From Micrococcaceae bacterium Sec5.7 (GTDB taxonomy: Bacteria > Actinomycetota > Actinomycetes > Actinomycetales > Micrococcaceae), in NCBI GenBank assembly GCA_039636785.1, contig CP144169.1, positions 2,294,001 through 2,358,000 of the forward strand: a DNA stretch of 64,000 nucleotides. Reading direction: 5' to 3'. Shown piece by piece: positions 16,873 to 24,794 of this stretch (the first letter of the stretch is position 1; the number at the start of each line of letters is the position of its first letter). The notes below the pieces were generated by a model, which did not search any database, was not told where the DNA came from, and was given only the letters and a program-made list of their open reading frames with translations. The position numbers and the translations under genes are program-made.

Positions 16873-16890
16873 ACTGACAGAACGGTCAGT
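16873..16890. promoter_or_regulatory. TetR-type inverted repeat upstream of the MHS transporter
   Basis: ACTGAC (16873-16878) and GTCAGT (16885-16890) form a perfect 6+6 inverted repeat separated by AGAACG, 55 bp upstream of the transporter ATG. Spacing and sequence resemble TetR/AcrR operators. No TetR gene lies in the window. Confidence 0.5.
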
Positions 16891-16989
16891 TAGTTAGCAG
16901 AATACTACGAAAACGTGACAAGGGACACGTTCTTTCGAAAAAGACGTGCCCCCGGTGACCGGAAACAGGTCCGGATCAGTCTTGGCGTG

Positions 16990-18444
16990 TCAGTCCTCGC
17001 GGGCCAGGAATTCCCGGACCCGCGCCCGGACCGGCTCGCGGTCATAGCTGTTGACCATCGCACCCGCCATCCTCACCGGGTCGCCGAAGAAGAAGTATTC
17101 GTAGAGCGACTGGCGGCCGGAGAACCCGGAGATTGAGGCGTCGAAGGCCAGCTTGAACAGCCGCACACGTTCGGGTCCCGTGAGCGTTTTACCCTGCAGG
17201 TACAGCTCGATGTCCGCCCGGGCATCGCTGTTCACATCTGCCTCGCCGGGCAGGGCCATCAGCCCGGAGGCCGAGAACTTGCGGATGATCTGCGGGAACC
17301 GCTGGGCGATCTTCGGGTACCAGTTGCGGGCCGCATTCAGGGTGGTCCACTTGGGCAGCATGACGCCGGCTTCGTTGAGTTCGGCATCCGCCTCCGACGC
17401 CCGGACGAGCGCCTTGCCGATTTCGACGTCGACAATCAGCTCCGCGATGTCCTCCTGGATGTGCTGAAAGCCGTCAATGCCGATCGAAGCAGCCAGTTCC
17501 GAGGCCAGGCCCAGGAAGAATTCGCTCTTGGCGATGGTGCGGGTGACCACCTGGTGCGTCATCAGTGCCCCGGCGCCGGTCTCGGCGTAGAAACCGTTGC
17601 ACAGCTGAGGGTTGCCCAGCATGAAGATGCGCTCGCTCGGGACAAAAACGTTGTCGAAGATGGCGACGGCGTCCATTTCCTCATAGCGCGAGGCGAGCGG
17701 CTCGTCGTGGGTTCCTCCCCCGTTGTACAGGGAAGTACGGCAGAGGTAGCGAAGGCCGGGTGCATCGTTGGGAATGGCGAAGGCGTAGGAGTAAGGGGCA
17801 TCCTCCGGGGTGCCGCGGAGCACCGTCGAGGGGAACACCAGCAGCTCGTCGGCAATCGGAGCAATGGTTGCCAGCATTCGCGCGCCGTGGATGACGATGC
17901 CGTCCTCACGTTCCTCGACGATGCGGGCGGAGAGCTGGCCGCCCAGCTGCTCGGAGCCGGATACCGAGCGGTTGACCTGCGGCGGGATCAGCGTGTGAGT
18001 TGCCAGCACATCGTTCTCGCGGGCCCACTCGTAGTACTTGCGGATGTTCTCGCCGAATTTGGGATCGGCCTGGGAGAACCATTTTTCCGCCGTACTGAGC
18101 GCGGTGAGCGAGGAGTTCATATAGTCACCGGAGCGGCCCAGGAAACCATTGGACTGCTCCGCCCAGGTGGAAATCGCGGCACGACGGCGCTCAAGGTCCC
18201 CGATGGTTTTCGGCACCAGAAAGGAGGCGTTGACCAAGTCCCCGGTGGTCGGCGAGGTGTACGTCAGGGCGTCCTGATATTTGGGGTCGTGCTGCATGTC
18301 GAAGAGCTTGGCATAGGAACGGGCCACGTTGCGGAAGGCGGGATGCTCCGCGATCTTGTCGCTGACAACCTCGCCGTCAATGACGACGTGCGGCCTCATG
18401 CCATTGAGCTTGTCAAGGTACTGCTGTCCGGTACGGATACCCAT
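16990..18444 (-). CDS. hpaB: 4-hydroxyphenylacetate 3-monooxygenase, oxygenase component
   Basis: 484 residues, the family's usual length. HpaB is the FADH2-using oxygenase that hydroxylates 4-hydroxyphenylacetate to homoprotocatechuate. Recognisable features are the N-terminal GQQYLDKLNGMRPHVVIDGE, the flavin-domain segment HTLIPPQVNRS, DAVAIFDNVFVPSERIF, and the helical C-terminal domain with GDPVRMAGAM. GGAG lies 8 bases upstream of ATG. It follows the reductase gene hpaC by 87 bp on the same strand. Related family members act on phenol or chlorophenols, but the homoprotocatechuate genes nearby support 4-hydroxyphenylacetate. Confidence 0.92.
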   Translation of the reverse strand: MGIRTGQQYLDKLNGMRPHVVIDGEVVSDKIAEHPAFRNVARSYAKLFDMQHDPKYQDALTYTSPTTGDLVNASFLVPKTIGDLERRRAAISTWAEQSNGFLGRSGDYMNSSLTALSTAEKWFSQADPKFGENIRKYYEWARENDVLATHTLIPPQVNRSVSGSEQLGGQLSARIVEEREDGIVIHGARMLATIAPIADELLVFPSTVLRGTPEDAPYSYAFAIPNDAPGLRYLCRTSLYNGGGTHDEPLASRYEEMDAVAIFDNVFVPSERIFMLGNPQLCNGFYAETGAGALMTHQVVTRTIAKSEFFLGLASELAASIGIDGFQHIQEDIAELIVDVEIGKALVRASEADAELNEAGVMLPKWTTLNAARNWYPKIAQRFPQIIRKFSASGLMALPGEADVNSDARADIELYLQGKTLTGPERVRLFKLAFDASISGFSGRQSLYEYFFFGDPVRMAGAMVNSYDREPVRARVREFLARED

Positions 18445-18531
18445 TGTTATTCTCCAGTCATCGTTGAACTGTGGTTATTTCCGGTCTGCCGGCACTGCCT
18501 GCCGGTGGCAGGGCTGATGCAGGGCCTAAAG

Positions 18532-19071
18532 CTAGAGGAGGTCTTCCATCCCCAGCAGACTCTCGGGGATGGTGGTGAAGCGGCTGTTGGCAAAGGCGAG
18601 GGCGTCACCGTTTCGGTAGTTGAAATCCGCCACCTCACCGAGGTACAGGGTGTGATCCCCACCGTCATATGCAGCCCAGGGCCTGCACTCGAAGTAGGCA
18701 AGGACGTTGGAGAGCCTGGGTGCCGTGCCGCCTTCCACCCACAGTGGCTCCGGCCCGGGCCTGCCGGCAAAGTGCATGGCCAGCTGCTGCTGCTCGGCGC
18801 CCAGGATATTCACCGTAAACGGACGGCCGGCAAGTTCGTCATGCGCTTTGGTACTCCGCGCGATGCTGACCAGCACCAGCGGCGGCTCCATGGAGACTGA
18901 AGTGAAGGAGTTCACGGTAATGCCGTGACGCTTGGTGACGCCGTCGAACGTGACGATCGCGACACCTGTGGCGAACTTGCCGAGGCTTCCGCGGAAATGG
19001 TGGGCTCCGGGGGTCGACGTCCTACGGGACTGTTGGGGGTCCGGTTGGATCCGGGGTTTAGCAATCATCAT
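18532..19071 (-). CDS. hpaC: Flavin reductase component of 4-hydroxyphenylacetate monooxygenase
   Basis: 179 residues from ATG 19071 (a second ATG three bases on fits the AGGGA site slightly better). It is a flavin-reductase-like domain protein: FRGSLGKFATGVAIVTF, then HGITVNSFTSVSMEPPLVLVSI and FTVNILGAEQQQLAMHFAG. It supplies reduced FAD to HpaB. First gene of the hpaC-hpaB unit and divergent from an IclR regulator, with inverted repeats between. Confidence 0.9.
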   Translation of the reverse strand: MMIAKPRIQPDPQQSRRTSTPGAHHFRGSLGKFATGVAIVTFDGVTKRHGITVNSFTSVSMEPPLVLVSIARSTKAHDELAGRPFTVNILGAEQQQLAMHFAGRPGPEPLWVEGGTAPRLSNVLAYFECRPWAAYDGGDHTLYLGEVADFNYRNGDALAFANSRFTTIPESLLGMEDLL

Positions 19072-19106
19072 TGATCCCTGAAATCTAGTGTATTTTCGCA
19101 TTCAGA

Positions 19107-19141
19107 GTTCTATAGTTGAATACGTAATTCTTATATAGAAC
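19107..19141. promoter_or_regulatory. Inverted repeat in the hpaC/iclR divergent promoter
   Basis: GTTCTATA (19107-19114) and TATAGAAC (19134-19141) are exact complements 19 bp apart. Between them lies a second quasi-palindrome, GAA-TACGTA-A-TTC (19118-19130). The region is unusually AT-rich for this window and sits between divergent starts, as expected for an IclR operator/promoter. Confidence 0.55.
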
Positions 19142-19212
19142 GCTAGTCGAACGTGAGCCGCAACACAAGACCCGCCGGGAACTCCTCCGCGGCGCCCGCC
19201 TAGGATGGATCC

Positions 19213-19947
19213 ATGAACCCCACCGCCGGAAGCAACACGGAAGCCGCACCAGCCCAGGCCTCGCCGTCGCAGACGCTCTCCCGTGGCATCCGGGCGCTGG
19301 AAATCCTTGCCGAGGCGCAACACCCGCTCACCATTGCCGAGCTTGCCGATGCGCTGGGTGTCCATCGCTCGGTGGCGTACCGGATCCTGCGCACTCTGGA
19401 GGACCATGCACTGCTGGTCCGTGATGACGCCGGACGCGTGCAGCCCGGGCCTGGCCTCGCCGTGCTGGCCAGGGGAGTGTCCCGCAATCTCCAGACGGCA
19501 GCCCTCCCCGAGCTGACGCAGCTTGCCAACACCCTGAACATGACGGCATTTGTGGCGGTCTGGGACCACCAGGACTGCATCACGCTGGTGACGGTGGAAC
19601 CTCGGCACTCCGGGGCAACGGTGGCCCAGCACCCCGGCACGCGCCATCCCATCAACGCCGGCGCGCCCGGGATCGCAATCCAGTCGGCACTGAGCGAATC
19701 CGAGTGGAACGCCCTGGTTCCCGGCGTCTCGTACCGGCCGGAAGCCGCCCAGGCGCGCCGCAGGGGTTTTGCGGCCAGCCACGACGAAGTCATCCCCGGA
19801 TTGTCCTCACTGGCTGCACCGGTCCGGGTGCCGGGCGGACGGCCGGCGGCGCTCGCCGTCGTCTACATCCGGTCGGCGCAGGATCCGGAGGAAATGGGGG
19901 CGGTGCTGGCGGCGAGCGCAGCCCGGATCGAAAGCCAGCTGGCGTAG
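19213..19947 (+). CDS. IclR family transcriptional regulator
   Basis: 244 residues. The N-terminal winged helix spans about residues 20-80 (RGIRALEILAEAQHPLTIAE, LGVHRSVAYRILRTLE) and a GAF-like IclR effector domain about 85-240 (HPINAGAPGIAIQSAL, RGFAASHDEVIPGLSSLAAP). IclR proteins often control aromatic degradation operons and bind the pathway substrate. Its divergence from hpaC and the inverted repeats between them make it the likely regulator of hpaCB. Confidence 0.9.
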   Translation: MNPTAGSNTEAAPAQASPSQTLSRGIRALEILAEAQHPLTIAELADALGVHRSVAYRILRTLEDHALLVRDDAGRVQPGPGLAVLARGVSRNLQTAALPELTQLANTLNMTAFVAVWDHQDCITLVTVEPRHSGATVAQHPGTRHPINAGAPGIAIQSALSESEWNALVPGVSYRPEAAQARRRGFAASHDEVIPGLSSLAAPVRVPGGRPAALAVVYIRSAQDPEEMGAVLAASAARIESQLA

Positions 19948-20038
19948 CGTCCATTGCCTGACCTGATTCGCCTTTTCCGGCCCGACTTCCAGTCACCAGC
20001 CTGACGGACCTCGCCTGCCAGGCCCGGCCATGCAGGCC

Positions 20039-20081
20039 TTGACAAAACGGCGGGACTCCGGCAGCTTGTATCGTATACGAT
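20039..20081 (+). promoter_or_regulatory. Promoter with GntR-type operator before the homoprotocatechuate operon
   Basis: A consensus -35 TTGACA is at 20039-20044. The perfect palindrome ATCGTATACGAT at 20070-20081 falls over the likely -10 region and matches the general TNGTNNACNA form of FCD-type GntR operators. A GntR gene is second in the operon, so autorepression is likely. Confidence 0.6.
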
Positions 20082-20106
20082 TTCATACTCGATGAGGAGG
20101 ATGCGG

Positions 20107-21570
20107 ATGAACGGGCTCTCAAGCGAGGCCATTGCCGCCACAGGCAAGGTTATCGCGGTGCACATCAACTACCCCAGCCGGGCAGCGCAACGCGGCCGCA
20201 CACCGGAGCAGCCGTCCTATTTCCTCAAGCCCTCATCGTCGCTAAGCCTCTCCGGCGGCACCGTTGAGCGCCCGTTCGGATGCGAGCTCCTGGGCTTCGA
20301 GGGCGAAGTTGCCCTGATCATCGGCACGGCAGCCCGGCGCGTCAGTGTGGAAGATGCCTGGAGCCACGTCGGTTTTGTGACTGCTTCCAACGATCTGGGC
20401 GTCTATGACCTCCGGTACGCAGACAAGGGGTCCAACCTCCGGTCCAAGGGCGGCGACGGCTTTACACCCGTGGGCCCCGGCCTCATTCCGGCACAGGACG
20501 CTGACCCCGCTCGCCTCCGGGTGCGGACCTGGCTCAACGGCGAACTGGTCCAGGAAGACACCACAGGGACGCTGCTGTTCCCGTTCGCCCGGCTTGTGGC
20601 GGATCTTTCCCAGCTCCTCACACTGGAACCAGGCGACATCATCCTCACCGGAACTCCGGCAGGGGCTTCAGTAGCCCAACCGGGCGACCTGATGGAGATC
20701 GAAGTGGATGATCCGGCGTCGGGCATCACCTCCGGCAAACTGGCCACAACCGTCACCGAAGGTACGGCGCCGCTTGCAGACTTTGGTGCGCAACCGCGGA
20801 CCGACGACGTCCAGCGTGCCGAAGCCTACGGTGCGCCGCCACCGCCCGCCACGCCGCCAAACCCGGCTCTCTCCCCCGGGCTCAGGACCAAACTGGAGTC
20901 AGTGGCCACCGCAACGCTCAGTGCGCAGCTGCGCAAACGCGGGCTCAACAACGTCAGCATTGACGGGCTTCAGTCCACCCGGCCGGACCGCAAGGTGGTG
21001 GGCACTGCCCGCACGCTCCGGTACGTGCCCAACCGTGAAGACCTGTTCAAAACCCACGGCGGGGGCTTCAACGCACAGAAGCGCGCCATCGATTCGCTCA
21101 ACGAAGGCGAAATCCTGGTGATGGAAGCGCGCGGTGAAAAAGGCACCGGAACGGTCGGAGACATCCTGGCGCTCCGGGCTCAGGTCAACGGGGCGGCGGC
21201 GATCATTACCGACGGCGGCGTCCGCGACGTCACGGCCGTGGGGGCTCTCGAACTGCCCACGTACTTCGCCAACGCCCACCCGGCGGTCCTTGGCCGCCGC
21301 CATATCCCCTGGGACGTGGATCTGACCATTTCCTGCGGCGGCGCCACCGTCCAGCCCGGCGACATCATTGTTGCCGATGCCGACGGCATCCTGGTCATCC
21401 CGCCGGCTCTGGCGGAGGAAGTAGCAGACGGCGCCATCAGCCAGGAGGCGGAGGAAACCTACATCGCCGAAATGGTGGGGGCCGGGCACAGCGTGGACGG
21501 CCTCTACCCCATGAACGCCGAGTGGCAGGCGAAGTACAAGAAGTGGGCAGCGGAACAGGACGCCCCGTGA
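20107..21570 (+). CDS. Fused fumarylacetoacetate hydrolase domain and RraA-like domain protein
   Basis: 487 residues from ATG 20107, six bases after GAGGAGG. Residues about 1-230 are an FAH-family domain (GFEGEVALIIGTA, SNDLGVYDLRYADKGSNLRS, LEPGDIILTGTPAGAS) like HpaG, the isomerase/decarboxylase of the homoprotocatechuate pathway. A Pro-rich linker near 240-262 leads to an RraA-like domain (THGGGFNAQKRAIDSL, GEKGTGTVGDILALRAQV, ITDGGVRDVTAVG, VQPGDIIVADADGILVIPP). RraA-fold proteins include class II 4-hydroxy-4-methyl-2-oxoglutarate aldolases, so this half may be a pyruvate aldolase or decarboxylase. First gene of the operon. Confidence 0.85.
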   Translation: MNGLSSEAIAATGKVIAVHINYPSRAAQRGRTPEQPSYFLKPSSSLSLSGGTVERPFGCELLGFEGEVALIIGTAARRVSVEDAWSHVGFVTASNDLGVYDLRYADKGSNLRSKGGDGFTPVGPGLIPAQDADPARLRVRTWLNGELVQEDTTGTLLFPFARLVADLSQLLTLEPGDIILTGTPAGASVAQPGDLMEIEVDDPASGITSGKLATTVTEGTAPLADFGAQPRTDDVQRAEAYGAPPPPATPPNPALSPGLRTKLESVATATLSAQLRKRGLNNVSIDGLQSTRPDRKVVGTARTLRYVPNREDLFKTHGGGFNAQKRAIDSLNEGEILVMEARGEKGTGTVGDILALRAQVNGAAAIITDGGVRDVTAVGALELPTYFANAHPAVLGRRHIPWDVDLTISCGGATVQPGDIIVADADGILVIPPALAEEVADGAISQEAEETYIAEMVGAGHSVDGLYPMNAEWQAKYKKWAAEQDAP

Positions 21571-22247
21571 CCATCCAGGCTGCGGCCAGCAAGTCAGAAC
21601 AGGCATATGCCGCTATCAAGAGCAGCATTCTCAGCGGCGAGTACTCCCCCGGCTACCGGCTGGTGCTGGCGAAACTTGCCGAAGACCTGGGCGTCAGCGT
21701 GGTCCCTGTCCGCGAGGCCATCCGCCGTCTGGAGGCCGAACGGTTTGTGGTGTTTGAGCGCAATGTCGGCGCCACCGTTGCCGGCATTGAGCCCACAGAA
21801 TACCTGCATACGATGCAGACCCTGAGCATCGTGGAGGGTGCAGCCACGGCCCTGTCGGCGCCCCTGATCTCGCCGGCTGACATCGCCCGCGCCCGTGCCG
21901 TCAATGCCCTGATGCGCGAGAGCCTGGACAACTTCGATCCCGTGACGTTCACCAGACTGAACCTGGACTTCCACAGCATCTTGTTTGAAAACTGCCCGAA
22001 CCCGCACATCCTCGATCTGGTGCACCGCGGCTGGAACCGGCTGCAGGCGCTGCGGTCCTCAACTTTCAGCTACGTTCCGGGCCGTGCCCGTGAGTCAGTG
22101 GCGGAACATGAGGCGCTGCTGCTACTGCTGGAAAGCAGGACCCCGGCCGAGGAAGTCGAACGCGCCGCACGGGCCCACCGTACCGCCACCCTTGACGCCT
22201 ATCTTGCCCACTCCCGGACCACCCCGAGCGATAAGGAAAAACAATGA
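21567..22247 (+). CDS. GntR family regulator (FCD subgroup)
   Basis: 226 residues from GTG 21567, whose GTGA overlaps the preceding stop. The N-terminal winged helix is about residues 10-75 (AIKSSILSGEYSPGYRLVLA, LGVSVVPVREAIRRLEAE) and the C-terminal all-helical FCD ligand domain about 85-215 (FHSILFENCPNPHILDLV, EHEALLLLLESR). It lies inside the catabolic operon and probably acts on the palindrome at 20070-20081; the effector is probably a pathway acid, but that is inference. Confidence 0.9.
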   Translation: MTIQAAASKSEQAYAAIKSSILSGEYSPGYRLVLAKLAEDLGVSVVPVREAIRRLEAERFVVFERNVGATVAGIEPTEYLHTMQTLSIVEGAATALSAPLISPADIARARAVNALMRESLDNFDPVTFTRLNLDFHSILFENCPNPHILDLVHRGWNRLQALRSSTFSYVPGRARESVAEHEALLLLLESRTPAEEVERAARAHRTATLDAYLAHSRTTPSDKEKQ

Positions 22248-23188
22248 AGTTCCGTTCCGATCCGCAGCAGCACCTCAAGGGCTCGCTGGCCGCCATGTTC
22301 ACACCGTTCACGGATAGCGGCGACGTGGACCACACCAGCCTCCGCAACATGGTGGAGTGGCAGATCGCCAGCGGCTCCGCGGGCATCACTATCGGTGGCT
22401 CCACCGGCGAACCGAGCGCCCAGTCAGTGGAGGAGCGGGCCGCGGCCATCAAGGTGGCGGCCGAGGCAATCGGCGACCGCGTGCCGTTCATGGCGGGCAC
22501 CGGCACCGCCAAACTCGGCGAAACGTTGGAACTGACGCAGGCCGCCGTCGACGCCGGCGCGGACGCCTCCATGATCATCACGCCGTACTACTCCCGGCCC
22601 ACCCAGGAAGCCCTCTACCAGTGGTATGCCACCATCGCGAGAGAATTCCCGGACATGCCGTTCGTCATCTACAACGTGCCCTCCCGCACGGCCGTGGACA
22701 TGGCCCCGGAGACTGTGGCACGGCTCTTCCACGATTTCGAAAACATCGTGGGCATCAAGGAGACCACCAAGGACTTCGAGCACTTCTCCCGCGTGATGCA
22801 CCTGTCGGGCAAGGAGCTGCTGGTGTGGTCCGGCATCGAGCTGCTGTGCCTGCCCCTGATGGCGATCGGCGGCGTCGGATTCATCTCAGCGCTGGCCAAT
22901 ATTGCGCCGAGGGCCTCCGCGGACATGTATAACGCCTGGATGGCCGGCGACTTCGAAACCGCCCGGGAAATCCACTACGGCGTACACCCGCTGGTGGACC
23001 TCCTGTTCGTTGAGACCAACCCGGCACCCGGCAAATGGCTGATGGCGCAGGCAGGTCTGATTGCTTCGGACCACGTGCGCCCGCCGCTGATCACGCCCAC
23101 CGACGCCGGGCTGGCGAAGATCAGGGAACTCAGCTACGCCGGCCGGAAGTACCTCACGCCGGTGGACGGCTTCCGCCTCAGCACATGA
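22244..23188 (+). CDS. DapA-family class I aldolase, probable 4-hydroxy-2-oxo acid aldolase
   Basis: 314 residues, overlapping the GntR gene by 4 bp. DHDPS/NAL superfamily TIM barrel: substrate motif GGSTGEPSAQ (about 51-60), catalytic tyrosine 143 in FVIYNVPSRT, Schiff-base lysine 172 in NIVGIKETTKD. True DHDPS is a lysine-biosynthesis enzyme, but the setting between FAH/GntR and hpaE/hpaD argues for cleavage of a 2-oxo acid to pyruvate or a related lyase step. The usual HpaI aldolase belongs to a different, metal-dependent family and is absent here. Exact substrate unproven. Confidence 0.85.
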   Translation: MKFRSDPQQHLKGSLAAMFTPFTDSGDVDHTSLRNMVEWQIASGSAGITIGGSTGEPSAQSVEERAAAIKVAAEAIGDRVPFMAGTGTAKLGETLELTQAAVDAGADASMIITPYYSRPTQEALYQWYATIAREFPDMPFVIYNVPSRTAVDMAPETVARLFHDFENIVGIKETTKDFEHFSRVMHLSGKELLVWSGIELLCLPLMAIGGVGFISALANIAPRASADMYNAWMAGDFETAREIHYGVHPLVDLLFVETNPAPGKWLMAQAGLIASDHVRPPLITPTDAGLAKIRELSYAGRKYLTPVDGFRLST

Positions 23189-23264
23189 CCGCCCCGCCGC
23201 TCTAAGCCGATCAGGCCGCAGACGAGCCCGCAAACCAGGCCGCAGAACTTTAAGGACCATCCAC

Positions 23265-24767
23265 ATGGCTGAGCACTACGTCCCCCAGGACCTTCCCACC
23301 CACATCCAGCACTACATCAACGGCGAGTTCGTTGACTCCGTCGGCGGTCAGACATTTGACGTCCTTGACCCGGTGTCGAATGAAAACTATGCCACTGCCG
23401 CAGCCGGCCAGAAGGCCGATATCGACCGTGCCGTCGCCGCCGCCCGCGAGGCTTTCGCCAACGGGCCCTGGCCCCGGATGAAACCCCGTGAGCGCGCCCG
23501 GATCCTTAACCGGATTGCCGACGCCGTGGAGGCACAGGAGGAGCGGCTCGCCGAACTCGAGACGTTCGACACCGGCCTGCCCATCACCCAGGCCAAAGGC
23601 CAGGCGCTCCGTGCCGCAGAGAACTTCCGCTTCTTCGCCGACCTTATCGTTGCCCAGTTCGACGACGCCATGAAGGTCCCGGGCGCACAGATCAACTATG
23701 TGAACCGCAAGCCGATCGGCGTCGCCGGCCTGATCACGCCGTGGAACACGCCGTTCATGCTCGAGTCCTGGAAGCTGGCACCGGCCCTGGCCACCGGCAA
23801 CTGCGTCGTGCTCAAGCCTGCCGAATTCACTCCCCTGTCCGCATCACTTTGGGCCACCATCTTCAAGGACGCCGGGCTGCCCGACGGCGTCTTCAACCTG
23901 GTCAACGGCCTCGGCGAGGAAGCCGGCGACGCACTGGTCAAGCACCCGGACGTGCCGCTGATCTCCTTCACGGGTGAAACCACCACCGGCAAGACGATCT
24001 TCCGGAACGCCGCGGAGCACCTCAAGGGACTCTCCATGGAACTCGGTGGTAAAAGCCCGGCCATCATCTTTGATGACGCCGATCTTGACGCGGCGATCGA
24101 CTCCACCCTGTTCGGGGTCTTTTCCCTCAACGGCGAGCGCTGCACCGCGGGCTCCCGCATCCTGGTCCAGCGCGGTGTGTATGACGAATTCTGCGAAAAG
24201 TATGCTGCCCGGGCCACGAACATTGTGGTGGGCGACCCCCATGATCCGGCTACCGAAGTCGGCGCATTGGTGCACCCGGAACACTTCGCGAAGGTGGCCT
24301 CCTACGTGGAGATCGGCAAGGGCGAGGGGCGCCTGCTGGCTGGCGGCGGGCGGCCGGCGGGCCTCGAAACGGGAAACTACATCGCGCCCACTGTTTTCGC
24401 GGATGTGAAGCCGGACGCCCGGATCTTTCAGGAGGAGATCTTCGGGCCGGTGGTGGCCATCACCCCGTTCGACACCTGGCAGGAAGCCCTCGCGCTGGCC
24501 AACAACACCAGATACGGCCTGGCCGCCTACCTGTGGACCAATGATCTCCAAGGCGCCCACAACTTCGCCCAGAGCATCGAGGCCGGCATGGTGTGGCTCA
24601 ACAGCCACAACGTCCGTGACCTGCGCACACCGTTCGGCGGTGTTAAAGCCTCGGGCCTGGGCCACGAAGGCGGTTACCGCTCCATCGATTTCTATACGGA
24701 CCAGCAGGCCGTCCACATCACCCTGGGCGCAGTCCATACACCCAAATTCGGCGCAACCGCCAAGTAA
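23265..24767 (+). CDS. hpaE: 5-carboxymethyl-2-hydroxymuconate semialdehyde dehydrogenase
   Basis: 500 residues, typical for HpaE. NAD-dependent aldehyde dehydrogenase fold with the key residues in place: Asn161 in TPWNTPFML, general base Glu259 in SMELGGKSP, and catalytic Cys293 in NGERCTAGS. It oxidises the ring-fission product of homoprotocatechuate. It lies 76 bp after the aldolase and 27 bp before hpaD. The neighbouring dioxygenase is what makes HpaE preferable to betaine or other aldehyde dehydrogenases. Confidence 0.9.
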   Translation: MAEHYVPQDLPTHIQHYINGEFVDSVGGQTFDVLDPVSNENYATAAAGQKADIDRAVAAAREAFANGPWPRMKPRERARILNRIADAVEAQEERLAELETFDTGLPITQAKGQALRAAENFRFFADLIVAQFDDAMKVPGAQINYVNRKPIGVAGLITPWNTPFMLESWKLAPALATGNCVVLKPAEFTPLSASLWATIFKDAGLPDGVFNLVNGLGEEAGDALVKHPDVPLISFTGETTTGKTIFRNAAEHLKGLSMELGGKSPAIIFDDADLDAAIDSTLFGVFSLNGERCTAGSRILVQRGVYDEFCEKYAARATNIVVGDPHDPATEVGALVHPEHFAKVASYVEIGKGEGRLLAGGGRPAGLETGNYIAPTVFADVKPDARIFQEEIFGPVVAITPFDTWQEALALANNTRYGLAAYLWTNDLQGAHNFAQSIEAGMVWLNSHNVRDLRTPFGGVKASGLGHEGGYRSIDFYTDQQAVHITLGAVHTPKFGATAK

Positions 24768-24794
24768 ACCCAGCCGCTTAACGAGGAACCAGCC

